64,000 nucleotides of DNA. Source: Accumulibacter sp. (GTDB taxonomy: Bacteria; Pseudomonadota; Gammaproteobacteria; Burkholderiales; Rhodocyclaceae). Positions within the stretch are counted from its first letter, which is position 1. The number at the start of each line of letters is the position of its first letter. The translations under genes and the position numbers were made by a program. The notes below the pieces were generated by a model. The model saw only the letters and a list, made by a program, of their open reading frames with translations, had not been told where the DNA came from and did no database searches. The stretch is taken from assembly GCF_029255285.1 (NCBI RefSeq), contig NZ_JAPUVI010000024.1, positions 57,869 to 121,868 on the forward strand, read 5' to 3'. Shown piece after piece: positions 27,396 through 35,403 of this stretch.

Positions 27396-30182
27396 CTACA
27401 AGCCCTTCTGTAACTGCGCGACTTCTGCCTGCCCGGGGAACTTATCGCCGAGCTTTGCAAGCTGATCGAGTTCGCTTCTCGCGTCAGCCTTCTGCCCCGC
27501 CTTGAGCAAGGCCTTGGCGTAGTTGAGGCGGATCTGCGAGGCTTGCGGAGCGATTTCCAAGGCTTTCCGGAAGAGTTCGAGACCGCGCGCGGTATCGCCC
27601 TTATCGACCAGCAGAACGGCCAGAGTATCCATCACCGGCGGCTGATTCGGCGCCAGCTTGTTGGCTTTCTCGGCGTACTCGATCGCCTTGGGCTCCTTGA
27701 GTTGCCCACTCACCCACGCCAGATTGTTGAGCACCGTCGGATTGTTCGGTTGTCCTTCGAGCAGAATGCGATACTGCTTGGCGGCCGCAGCATAGTCCTT
27801 GCGGCTACCCGCAAGTTCCGCCAAGTAGAGCCGGAACCGCGCGTCCTTGGCGTGATCCTTGAGCCAGGCATCGGCAAACCTGTCTGCCTCCGCGCCGTTG
27901 CCGCTGCCGAGCAGTGCCGAGTGCAGCTTCGGCGCCAGTTCACCGCCATCGGCGACTTCCTTGAGCCCCTTGCGATAGGCGGTCACCGCTTCGGGCCAAG
28001 CCTTCTTCGCCGCATGGACGTCGCCCTCGAAGGCGTAACCGACGGCCTCCTTGGGCCGCTGCTTTTGGACCTCGCGCGCCACACTCAGCGCTTCCGGAAC
28101 GCGACCGGCGTCGATGTGCAGCAAGATGATCCCACGCTGTGCTTCAATCGAGTCCGGCTGCACCTTGAGAGCCTTTTGCAGACTTTGCAGCGCCGCTTCC
28201 TTGTTCTTGGCGGCCACTTCGACCTCGGCCATGCGCAGATAAGGCAACACGCTGTCGGGTTTGAGCGTAGCCAGCTTGCCATAGGTGGACAAAGCCTGGT
28301 TGAAGTCGCCTGCCGCTTGCTGGGCGCGTCCCGCCGCATCGAGAATCTCCGGCCTTTCCGGCAGCGCGGCAACCGCTTCCTGGGCTGCCGAGAGCGCGCT
28401 CTTGACCTCCTGCTTACCGAGGTAGAGACCGATCAGTGCCAAACGCGGTGCTGGCTCTGTCGGATTGGCCGTCACCGCCTTGCCGATCAGTGCCGCCACC
28501 TCTTGCGTCGTTCCACCCGCCTTGGCACGCATCTGGGCGAGCGCCAAAAGCGCCTGCATATTCTTAGGATCCTTGGCTAGCATAGCCTCGAAGCGCTTTC
28601 TGGCTTCGTCGGGCTTGTTCTCGCCAAGATCCAGATTGGCCAGATTGGCGACCGCCGGGAAATAGGTCGGATTCAGGGCTACGGCCTTGTCGAAGCTCTT
28701 GCGGGCACCGGCAAGGTCGCGCTTGCCGAGCAACGCGGTGCCTCGCAGGTTGTGCGTCAGCGGGTTGTCAGGCTGTTTGCTCTCGAGGCCGGCGATCGCT
28801 TTCAGCGCCTGATCGAAGTCCCGGCGCTGCAAGTGCGCGGCAATCAGGGCCAGATCGGCGCGGTTACCCGGATCGGCCGCGGCTACCGCCTCGAGATCGC
28901 GGAAGGCCAACTCGGTATCACCCCTGGCCATATTGACCATGGCCAGCGAAGTGCGTTTGCCCGTGTTCTTGGGGTCCAGAGCGGCCGCCTTGGCGAAATA
29001 GCCTCCCGCCTTGTCGATCTGCCCATTCTGTACGAACACCTGACCGGCCAGCGCCAGCATGTTCGAATCCCGGTCGATCTTGTCGAGCACCGGCTCGAGA
29101 ATGCCCAGCGCCTTGGCCGGCTGCGAACTACGCAGATAGTTGGCGATCAGCACGCGCCGCGTGATCCCGAGTTCAGGAGTCCGCGGAAGCGCCTTCAGCA
29201 GATAGGCTTCGGCCTGCGGGTAGGCCTGCAGTTCATACTCGATCAGACCGGCCAGTTGCAGAGTCAACGGGCTGTCCGGTGTACTCTTCAGCGTCAGCAG
29301 AATGGCTTCCCGGGCCGCCGTGTAGTCCTTTCGCTGATAGGCCAGCATGGCCCGCAAGTAAGTGGTTTGCGGATGGTTGGGCGCCAGCTTCTTCATGGCC
29401 TCGATCTGTTCGGCGGCTTCATCGAGCTTGCCCTCGGCCAGCAGGCTCCTGACCATCGCAGAGTAGGCCGGCAGGTAGTCGGGCTTGACCTCGAGCGCCT
29501 TGCGGTACGCCGCCATCGCCCCAGCGCTGTCGGCCTGAGCAGACAACAATTCGCCCTTGAGCTGCCAAGCATCGTAGAGTCTCGGCGATTTTTCCAGACC
29601 CGTGTCGAGCAGTGCCACGGCGCCCGGCAAATCGCCCTTGCCCGCCCTGACCCGCGCCTGACCCAGCAGGGCCGGTGCGAAACCCGGTTGCGCAAGCATC
29701 GCGGCAGCGAACGCCGCCTCGGCCAGATCGGGTTTGCCCTGCATGAGATAGGCCTGGCCCAGCACTGTCTGCAAGTCTGCCTTCGCTTCGGGCGACGAGA
29801 GTTCGGCTTTGCCCATATCCTTGACCACTTTGTCCGGCTGCCCGAGTGCCAGCAGCGCACGCGCCAGCAAGGGAGTCACCTGATCCGCCGGATAGTTGAA
29901 CTCCTGCGCCTTGCGCAACTCGATCTCGGCGCCCTTCGCGTCGCCTCCCTCAAGCAGTGCCTTGCCAAGCAGAAAGCGTGCCTCGGCCAACTCGGGACTT
30001 TTCTGCAAAGCGTTCTTGAGCTGGATCACTGCCGCCTTGTGATCGTTCTTGGCGAGGTAGTCCTTGGCCGATGCGAGCATGGCTTCCGGCTTCTCACCTC
30101 CGCAACCTGCCAACAGAAGGGCGGCCAGCAGAGCCGACGCGGTCGCATTGCGCAGGCTGCGCAGTGAGTTACGAGTAGTCAT
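27396..30182 (-). CDS. prsT: PEP-CTERM system TPR-repeat lipoprotein PrsT
   Basis: Outer lipoprotein of 928 residues composed almost wholly of about 22-25 tetratricopeptide repeats. A signal peptide ends in the lipobox LAGC with lipidated Cys27, followed by GGEKPEA. Repeats are seen as recurring A..LLG.A/ L...P.. patterns, for example GQAYLMQGKPDLAEAAF and LAGQVFVQNGQIDKAGGYF. This length and position beside prsR/prsK match PrsT, which accompanies the XrtA exosortase/PEP-CTERM exopolysaccharide system. The start at 30182 has a GAGGG site; a start four codons upstream does not. A role as scaffold for polysaccharide export is the usual proposal and is not shown here. Confidence 0.9.
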   Translation of the reverse strand: MTTRNSLRSLRNATASALLAALLLAGCGGEKPEAMLASAKDYLAKNDHKAAVIQLKNALQKSPELAEARFLLGKALLEGGDAKGAEIELRKAQEFNYPADQVTPLLARALLALGQPDKVVKDMGKAELSSPEAKADLQTVLGQAYLMQGKPDLAEAAFAAAMLAQPGFAPALLGQARVRAGKGDLPGAVALLDTGLEKSPRLYDAWQLKGELLSAQADSAGAMAAYRKALEVKPDYLPAYSAMVRSLLAEGKLDEAAEQIEAMKKLAPNHPQTTYLRAMLAYQRKDYTAAREAILLTLKSTPDSPLTLQLAGLIEYELQAYPQAEAYLLKALPRTPELGITRRVLIANYLRSSQPAKALGILEPVLDKIDRDSNMLALAGQVFVQNGQIDKAGGYFAKAAALDPKNTGKRTSLAMVNMARGDTELAFRDLEAVAAADPGNRADLALIAAHLQRRDFDQALKAIAGLESKQPDNPLTHNLRGTALLGKRDLAGARKSFDKAVALNPTYFPAVANLANLDLGENKPDEARKRFEAMLAKDPKNMQALLALAQMRAKAGGTTQEVAALIGKAVTANPTEPAPRLALIGLYLGKQEVKSALSAAQEAVAALPERPEILDAAGRAQQAAGDFNQALSTYGKLATLKPDSVLPYLRMAEVEVAAKNKEAALQSLQKALKVQPDSIEAQRGIILLHIDAGRVPEALSVAREVQKQRPKEAVGYAFEGDVHAAKKAWPEAVTAYRKGLKEVADGGELAPKLHSALLGSGNGAEADRFADAWLKDHAKDARFRLYLAELAGSRKDYAAAAKQYRILLEGQPNNPTVLNNLAWVSGQLKEPKAIEYAEKANKLAPNQPPVMDTLAVLLVDKGDTARGLELFRKALEIAPQASQIRLNYAKALLKAGQKADARSELDQLAKLGDKFPGQAEVAQLQKGL

Positions 30183-30223
30183 GAATACCCTCATGGAGTG
30201 GTGGATGGTGGCCCAGGAAACCG

Positions 30224-31582
30224 CTACTTCAGTCCAAATCGATGCATCAGGTCATACAGCGTCGGGCGACTGACGCCGAGCAGTTCGGAGGCCTTGACGA
30301 CATTGCCGTCGGCACGTGCCAATGCGGCGATGATGGCATGCCTCTCCGCATCGTCGCGCGCCTGCCGCAGGTCCATCACTTCGCCGCCATGGCGTTCGCT
30401 AGCGGCCAAGCCGACGTCGGCCGCCGTGATCTGGTTGGCGTCCGCCATGATCACCGCCCGCTTGATGCAGTTCTCCAGTTCCCGCACGTTGCCGGGCCAA
30501 CCATGGCCTTCGATCGCCCGCAAAGCGTCTTCGCGCAGACTGATGCCGCTGCGGTTATGCTCCTCGGCAAACTTTCTCACGAAGGCGTGCGCGAGCAAGG
30601 CAGCATCACCGGAGCGGGCACGCAACGGGGGGATATTTACCACAATTTCCGCCAGTCGATAAAACAAATCCTCACGGAAACGCCCCTCCACGATCAAGGT
30701 CTTGAGATCCTGGTGCGTCGCGCAGACGATCCGCACATTGACCGGAATTTCCTGGCGCCCGCCGATCCGTTCGACGACGCGCTCCTGCAGGAAGCGCAAC
30801 AGTTTGGCCTGTAGCGAATGCGGCAGGTCGCCAATCTCGTCGAGCATCAGAGTACCGTTGTTGGCGGTCTCGATCTTGCCCAAGGTAGTCCTGGCGGCGC
30901 CGGTGAACGCTCCCTTTTCGTAACCGAACAACTCGCTTTCGAGCAGGTTTTCGGGAATCGCCGCGCAGTTGATCGCCACGAATCGCTCGCGCCGTCGCGG
31001 CGACGACTGATGCACCCCGCGCGCCAGAAGTTCTTTGCCGGTCCCGCTCTCACCGAGCAGCAGGACAGTCGCATCGGTCACTGCAACCCGTTCTATCGTG
31101 CGGCAGACTCGCAGCAACTCGGGGTCACGGGTCAGCAAGCCCGACAGCGCATCGGGCTGCTGCATCGACTGCAGCCGCTTGTTCTCCTGCTGCAGTTCGT
31201 ACAGCCGATAGGCGCGCTGAATGGTCAGGCCGAGCATGTCGACCTCGAACGGTTTGGCAAAAAAATCGTAGGCCCCGAGTGCCACGGCACGCAGTGCGTT
31301 CGCCCGGTCATTCTGACCAGTGAGAACGATGATCTTGGTATCCGGTGCCAGCGTCAGGATGTCTTCCAGCAACTTGAAACCTTCGGAAACGGAATCGGCA
31401 TCCGGCGGCAAGCCGAGATCCATCGTCACCACGGGTGGACGATGACGCCTGACCTGCACCAGAGCACTCTCGCGGTCGTCAGCCGTGAGCGTCTCGTACT
31501 GATCGAACGCCCAGCGGATCTGCTTCTGCAGCGCTCGGTCGTCCTCGACAATGAGCAGGTGCGGCAACTTCTCGGAAGTCAT
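30224..31582 (-). CDS. prsR: PEP-CTERM response regulator PrsR (sigma-54 activator)
   Basis: NtrC-type regulator of 452 residues. The receiver domain has phospho-acceptor Asp55 (TMDLGLPPD). The AAA+ domain has Walker A GESGTGKE (177-184) and the sigma-54 contact loop GAFTGA (224-229). A Fis-type helix-turn-helix (VVKASELLGVSRPTLYDLM, about 428-446) ends the protein. It overlaps prsK by four bases (ATGA), so kinase and regulator are coupled. In PEP-CTERM bacteria PrsK/PrsR are predicted to control sigma-54 promoters of PEP-CTERM proteins. Confidence 0.93.
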   Translation of the reverse strand: MTSEKLPHLLIVEDDRALQKQIRWAFDQYETLTADDRESALVQVRRHRPPVVTMDLGLPPDADSVSEGFKLLEDILTLAPDTKIIVLTGQNDRANALRAVALGAYDFFAKPFEVDMLGLTIQRAYRLYELQQENKRLQSMQQPDALSGLLTRDPELLRVCRTIERVAVTDATVLLLGESGTGKELLARGVHQSSPRRRERFVAINCAAIPENLLESELFGYEKGAFTGAARTTLGKIETANNGTLMLDEIGDLPHSLQAKLLRFLQERVVERIGGRQEIPVNVRIVCATHQDLKTLIVEGRFREDLFYRLAEIVVNIPPLRARSGDAALLAHAFVRKFAEEHNRSGISLREDALRAIEGHGWPGNVRELENCIKRAVIMADANQITAADVGLAASERHGGEVMDLRQARDDAERHAIIAALARADGNVVKASELLGVSRPTLYDLMHRFGLK

Positions 31583-33690
31583 TCCGTCTCCTTGGCTGAA
31601 GCATCCGACTGCAGGCCGGTGCCGCTGTCGAAAAGTGGCAGCAACAAGCTGACCTGGGTGCCAACATCGACGGCACTATCGACCGACAACTTGCCTCCCA
31701 GTTCGTGAACGTACTGGAAACTCTCGTAAGCGCCAATACCCATGCCGGTCGGCTTGGTCGTCTGAAAGGGCTTGAAAAGACGCTCGCGGATGAACTCCGG
31801 GCTCATTCCGTGTCCGGTGTCGCCTACCTCTACCAGTGCCTGAGTTCCTTGTCGGGCCAGCCTCATCCAGACCCGGCCGTTGGCGTTGGTGGCGTCGAGG
31901 GCATTCTGCACGAGATGACCGATGACACGTTCGATCCGTTCTTCGTGCCCACGCGCCACCAGACGTTCCTCGATCTTCACGTCGACGCTCCTTCCCTGCC
32001 CGGACTTGGCGGTCTGGATGCGCCGCAGAACGTCGGCCAGATCAATGCCGCGCGGGCCGTCGAGCGGTGTCGCGCCCTCGCGCAATTGCATCATCAATTG
32101 TCGCATGCGCTCGACCGAGTGTTCGACGGTCATCAGCATGTCCTTCTGAAACTCTGGATTGTCGCGATGGCGTTCGGCGTTCTTGAGCATCAAGGACAAC
32201 TGCGCGACGATGTTCTTCAGATCGTGGACGACAAACGCCGACATGCGGTTGAACGAATCGAACTTGCGAACTTCGAGCAGTGCTTCGCTGGCCTGCATTT
32301 GTCCCAGGAACGCACCGGCCTGGCGAGCGGCAGTCTTCAACAGGTCGTTCACCTCCCAGTTCACGTCGACCCGCGTACGCGCCGTCGCCAGTACGACGAA
32401 GGCGATCAGTTCGCTACCGGTGTTAAGTGGCACGACCAGCCAGGCATTCGGCACTTCGACCAGCCACGCGGGAAGATCGAGACCGTCATAGCGGCGCGGC
32501 AGCGAACGGTACTCCTCGAGGTTGATCACCCAGCCACTGTTCAACAGGAACTGACACAAGGCGCTCCCCTCGTCCTCGGTGGCCGCCGACACGGGCATGT
32601 TCCAGCACGCGGCCTGGGCAAAGAAGCGTCCGGAGGGATCCTTGAGCCACAGCCCGCCACCCGGACTCTCGACCATGTCGGCCAGACCGCGCACGACATG
32701 CTGCCCCATGGCGGAGAAGCCGCCTTGTGAGGAAAGAGTCTGGGTAAAACGCAGCCATTCCTCACGATAGTCATAGCGATAACTGAAGAAATGCTTGCCG
32801 ACCTGGACTCGCAACCTGGCTCGCATCGAACCGGAAAAAGTCAGAGCCACAAGGACCAGCAGAGCGGCAAACAGCAGCGCCATCTGCACGGCCCGTCCCC
32901 ACTCACCGCCAAAAAATCGGACGTAGTAGCCAGCCGAGGCCATGAACAGCAGGTACACCCCGACGATGAGCAGGGTGACCGACTGCAGAGCGGCACGTTG
33001 CGACATGACGAGCCTTCTCTTCCAGTCATGGCTGCGAATCGCCGACAACGCGATCAGTGGCAATCCCAGCGCATGCGCAAAGCCCCGAACGCTGAACGCG
33101 TCAACGTCGACCCGGTTGAACAATAAGGCGTCCGAATACAGGTACAGGTCGAACAGGAAAGCCCCTCCCAGGCCGAGGCACAGGGGCTTGATGCTCCAAC
33201 GAAAATCCGGCGAGACCTTACGGAACAACTGCTCGATCAGCACCAAGCCGAAAACGCTCATCGCCAGCGAGACAAGCAAGGCCGTGCGCTGCGCCGGCAT
33301 CGGTGAGTCGACGCCGAAGAGCGCCAGCATCTGCGAACCGAAACCAGCCACCGTCAGCAGCAGGGCGATCCCGCCCAACCAGCCGAAGCGTCGCGACCAG
33401 GAGTCGACCTCTGCCGCCTCCGGTTTGATCAGAACAAGCAGAAAGAAGTACCAGCCACCAAAGCGCAAGGTATCCGTCAGCAAGCTGCCGACCAGGAAGA
33501 GGCCCTGCTGCGTCAACGCGAAGGCCAGGGCCAGCATCCCCCATAGAGCCGACAGCGCCACGGCCAGAAACATGGCCCGACTGCGACCGCCGGCCCGCCA
33601 ACCCGATGCGAGATAAAGCATCAGAAAGGCCGCCAGAACTCCAGCCAGGCCGTAGCTCCACGCGGCGATCATTGCCATCTTGCTGCCCAT
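31579..33690 (-). CDS. prsK: PEP-CTERM sensor histidine kinase PrsK
   Basis: Membrane sensor kinase of 703 residues. The N-terminal half (about 1-290) has eight to nine hydrophobic helices, with no large periplasmic domain. A GAF-like cytoplasmic domain follows (about 330-465). The phospho-acceptor is His489 in VVHDLKNIVAQLSLML; the H-D-L-K-N form is typical of PrsK. The ATPase domain shows NALDAT, GDTGHGM and a GMGIGAYES segment. ATG 33690 is preceded by GGAGCG; an adjacent GTG one codon upstream is less likely. The stimulus is unknown. Confidence 0.93.
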   Translation of the reverse strand: MGSKMAMIAAWSYGLAGVLAAFLMLYLASGWRAGGRSRAMFLAVALSALWGMLALAFALTQQGLFLVGSLLTDTLRFGGWYFFLLVLIKPEAAEVDSWSRRFGWLGGIALLLTVAGFGSQMLALFGVDSPMPAQRTALLVSLAMSVFGLVLIEQLFRKVSPDFRWSIKPLCLGLGGAFLFDLYLYSDALLFNRVDVDAFSVRGFAHALGLPLIALSAIRSHDWKRRLVMSQRAALQSVTLLIVGVYLLFMASAGYYVRFFGGEWGRAVQMALLFAALLVLVALTFSGSMRARLRVQVGKHFFSYRYDYREEWLRFTQTLSSQGGFSAMGQHVVRGLADMVESPGGGLWLKDPSGRFFAQAACWNMPVSAATEDEGSALCQFLLNSGWVINLEEYRSLPRRYDGLDLPAWLVEVPNAWLVVPLNTGSELIAFVVLATARTRVDVNWEVNDLLKTAARQAGAFLGQMQASEALLEVRKFDSFNRMSAFVVHDLKNIVAQLSLMLKNAERHRDNPEFQKDMLMTVEHSVERMRQLMMQLREGATPLDGPRGIDLADVLRRIQTAKSGQGRSVDVKIEERLVARGHEERIERVIGHLVQNALDATNANGRVWMRLARQGTQALVEVGDTGHGMSPEFIRERLFKPFQTTKPTGMGIGAYESFQYVHELGGKLSVDSAVDVGTQVSLLLPLFDSGTGLQSDASAKETE

Positions 33691-33751
33691 CACGCTCCGC
33701 TATCCCTTCCGTTCCGATCAATCCCAAGCTTGGCAGGCGCCAGCGGACGAA

Positions 33752-35134
33752 TTATCGCGCGCCCTTACCTGTCAACACCACGCCGACTGTCTGAAAGAGA
33801 ATCACGATATCAAGAAAGAGCGTGTGATTCTTGACATAGTACAGGTCGTACTGCAACTTCTGAATGGAATCGTCGATCGTCGAGCCGTAGTGATAGCAGA
33901 CCTGCGCCCAGCCGGTAACGCCTGGCTTGACGCTATGGCGCACGGCGTAGAACGGGATGTCGCGCGTCAGTTGGTCGACGAAATAGGGTCGCTCGGGGCG
34001 CGGTCCAACCAGGCTCATGTCGCCCGTCAGTACGCTGTAGAGCTGCGGCAACTCGTCGATGCGCAGCTTGCGGATCAGGCGTCCGACACGCGTCACACGA
34101 TCGTCATTGGCCGTCGCCCAGCGTGGCTGGCCATCGCTCTCGGCGTCGTTGCGCATGCTGCGGAACTTGATGACCTTGAACAGGCGCCCATCGAGGCCAA
34201 CCCGCTCTTGGCGGTAGAAGACCGGAAAACCGTCTTCGAGAACGATCAGAAGCATGGTCAGAAGCATCACCGGCAGAGCAAGAACCAGCAGGAAGGACGC
34301 CACGATGATGTCGAAGCAGCGCTTGATGCTTGCCCGACGCCAGCTCTGGCGAAAGCCTTCGCCAAAAATCAACCAGCTTACACGCAGTGAATCGATGCGC
34401 AGTTGCCCCAACGCGCGTTCGAAATAGGTCGCCAGGTCGAGAACTCTGACCCCTGAAAGTTTGCACTCCAGAAGTTCGCGCAAGGGGAGTGCGCCACCAC
34501 GACGCTCGCGCACGGCGACGATGATCTCGTCGACCTTCAGCGAATGCGCCGTATCCGAAAGAGACATTTTTTGCGACAGCACGACCTGCGCCGGAACGAC
34601 GACCTCGGCATCGGTGGGACTGGGGTAGAAGCCGACGATTTCGATATCGGGGTCGGACTTGCGCAGAACGCGGCCGACGTTTTCAGCTTCTTCGCCGACA
34701 CCGAAAACCAGCACCCGGTGATTCAGGAGGGAACCCGTCCGGCTGTGTGCCACATGAACCCGGTGAGCCAGCGTCGCAAACAGGGCGGCCAGGCCGGAGA
34801 GCAGCATGAAACCACGGTCCACCTCGGCCACCGCCAGAGCGGCAAACACCAGGTAAGCCAGAGGAATCGCCAGGTAGAGTGAGAGCACCGCGCGCGCTTG
34901 AGTCTCGGACCGCGTGCGGCTGTGCACGCGCTGATAGATTCCCAGCCACGCATTCAGGACGATCATCGTAAACGCGAAGACGACCGCGTAGAACGCGACC
35001 TTGTCCAGCGCCGGCGACCCTCCCCGCCCGATCCACATGGCCGCAAGTATCACGCAGAGCACGGGGAACATCAGGTCGACCGCAACCTGAGCAATAGTCT
35101 TCCGATGAAACCAATGGTTGAATACTTTGATCAC
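33752..35134 (-). CDS. XrtA/PEP-CTERM-associated polyprenyl sugar-phosphate transferase
   Basis: WbaP/EpsB-like initiating glycosylphosphotransferase of 460 residues, matching the TIGR03013 type linked to PEP-CTERM systems. Four membrane helices lie at the N terminus, then a nucleotide-binding CoA-like domain (about 115-230), another hydrophobic segment (about 285-310) and the catalytic bacterial sugar transferase domain, with VFYRQERVGLDGR, KFRSMRNDAE and LRKLRIDELPQL. The start is GTG 35134 with AAGGGG six bases upstream, giving the usual N terminus VIKVFNHWFHR. The frame is open to 35227 but without support. It adds the first sugar phosphate to undecaprenyl phosphate for an exopolysaccharide. 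Confidence 0.9.
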   Translation of the reverse strand: MIKVFNHWFHRKTIAQVAVDLMFPVLCVILAAMWIGRGGSPALDKVAFYAVVFAFTMIVLNAWLGIYQRVHSRTRSETQARAVLSLYLAIPLAYLVFAALAVAEVDRGFMLLSGLAALFATLAHRVHVAHSRTGSLLNHRVLVFGVGEEAENVGRVLRKSDPDIEIVGFYPSPTDAEVVVPAQVVLSQKMSLSDTAHSLKVDEIIVAVRERRGGALPLRELLECKLSGVRVLDLATYFERALGQLRIDSLRVSWLIFGEGFRQSWRRASIKRCFDIIVASFLLVLALPVMLLTMLLIVLEDGFPVFYRQERVGLDGRLFKVIKFRSMRNDAESDGQPRWATANDDRVTRVGRLIRKLRIDELPQLYSVLTGDMSLVGPRPERPYFVDQLTRDIPFYAVRHSVKPGVTGWAQVCYHYGSTIDDSIQKLQYDLYYVKNHTLFLDIVILFQTVGVVLTGKGAR

Positions 35135-35403
35135 GATAGACCCCTTGCAAGCTCGAACCTGAAAACTTCTCGTTGATGACGGATTCTCTTCGAGCTTTCC
35201 TGCCGTTACGGCGAGAAAGCTTGGCAAACCTCACGAAACGAAGGCTATCACTCAGGAGAACTGCAGACCGTGACCTAATGCACAGGCCCTCAACAATGGC
35301 GCCGAGTCCAACCGCGCGGCTCGCGCCGGCCATGAGAAAACACTTTCAATAAAACGAACAAACATACGGATATAATTAATTTTTCAGAGGAAAAACGACT
35401 TGA
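35135..35403. other. AT-rich intergenic region between two polysaccharide genes
   Basis: This 269-base gap contains the most AT-rich stretch in the window (about 35335-35425: TTCAATAAAACGAACAAAC, then GGATATAATTAATTTTT). It holds TATAAT at 35372 on the plus strand and matching weak boxes on the minus strand. No complete sigma-70 or sigma-54 (GG-N10-GC) promoter could be assigned. No coding frame was recognised. It is the likely promoter for the sugar transferase gene. Confidence 0.45.
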
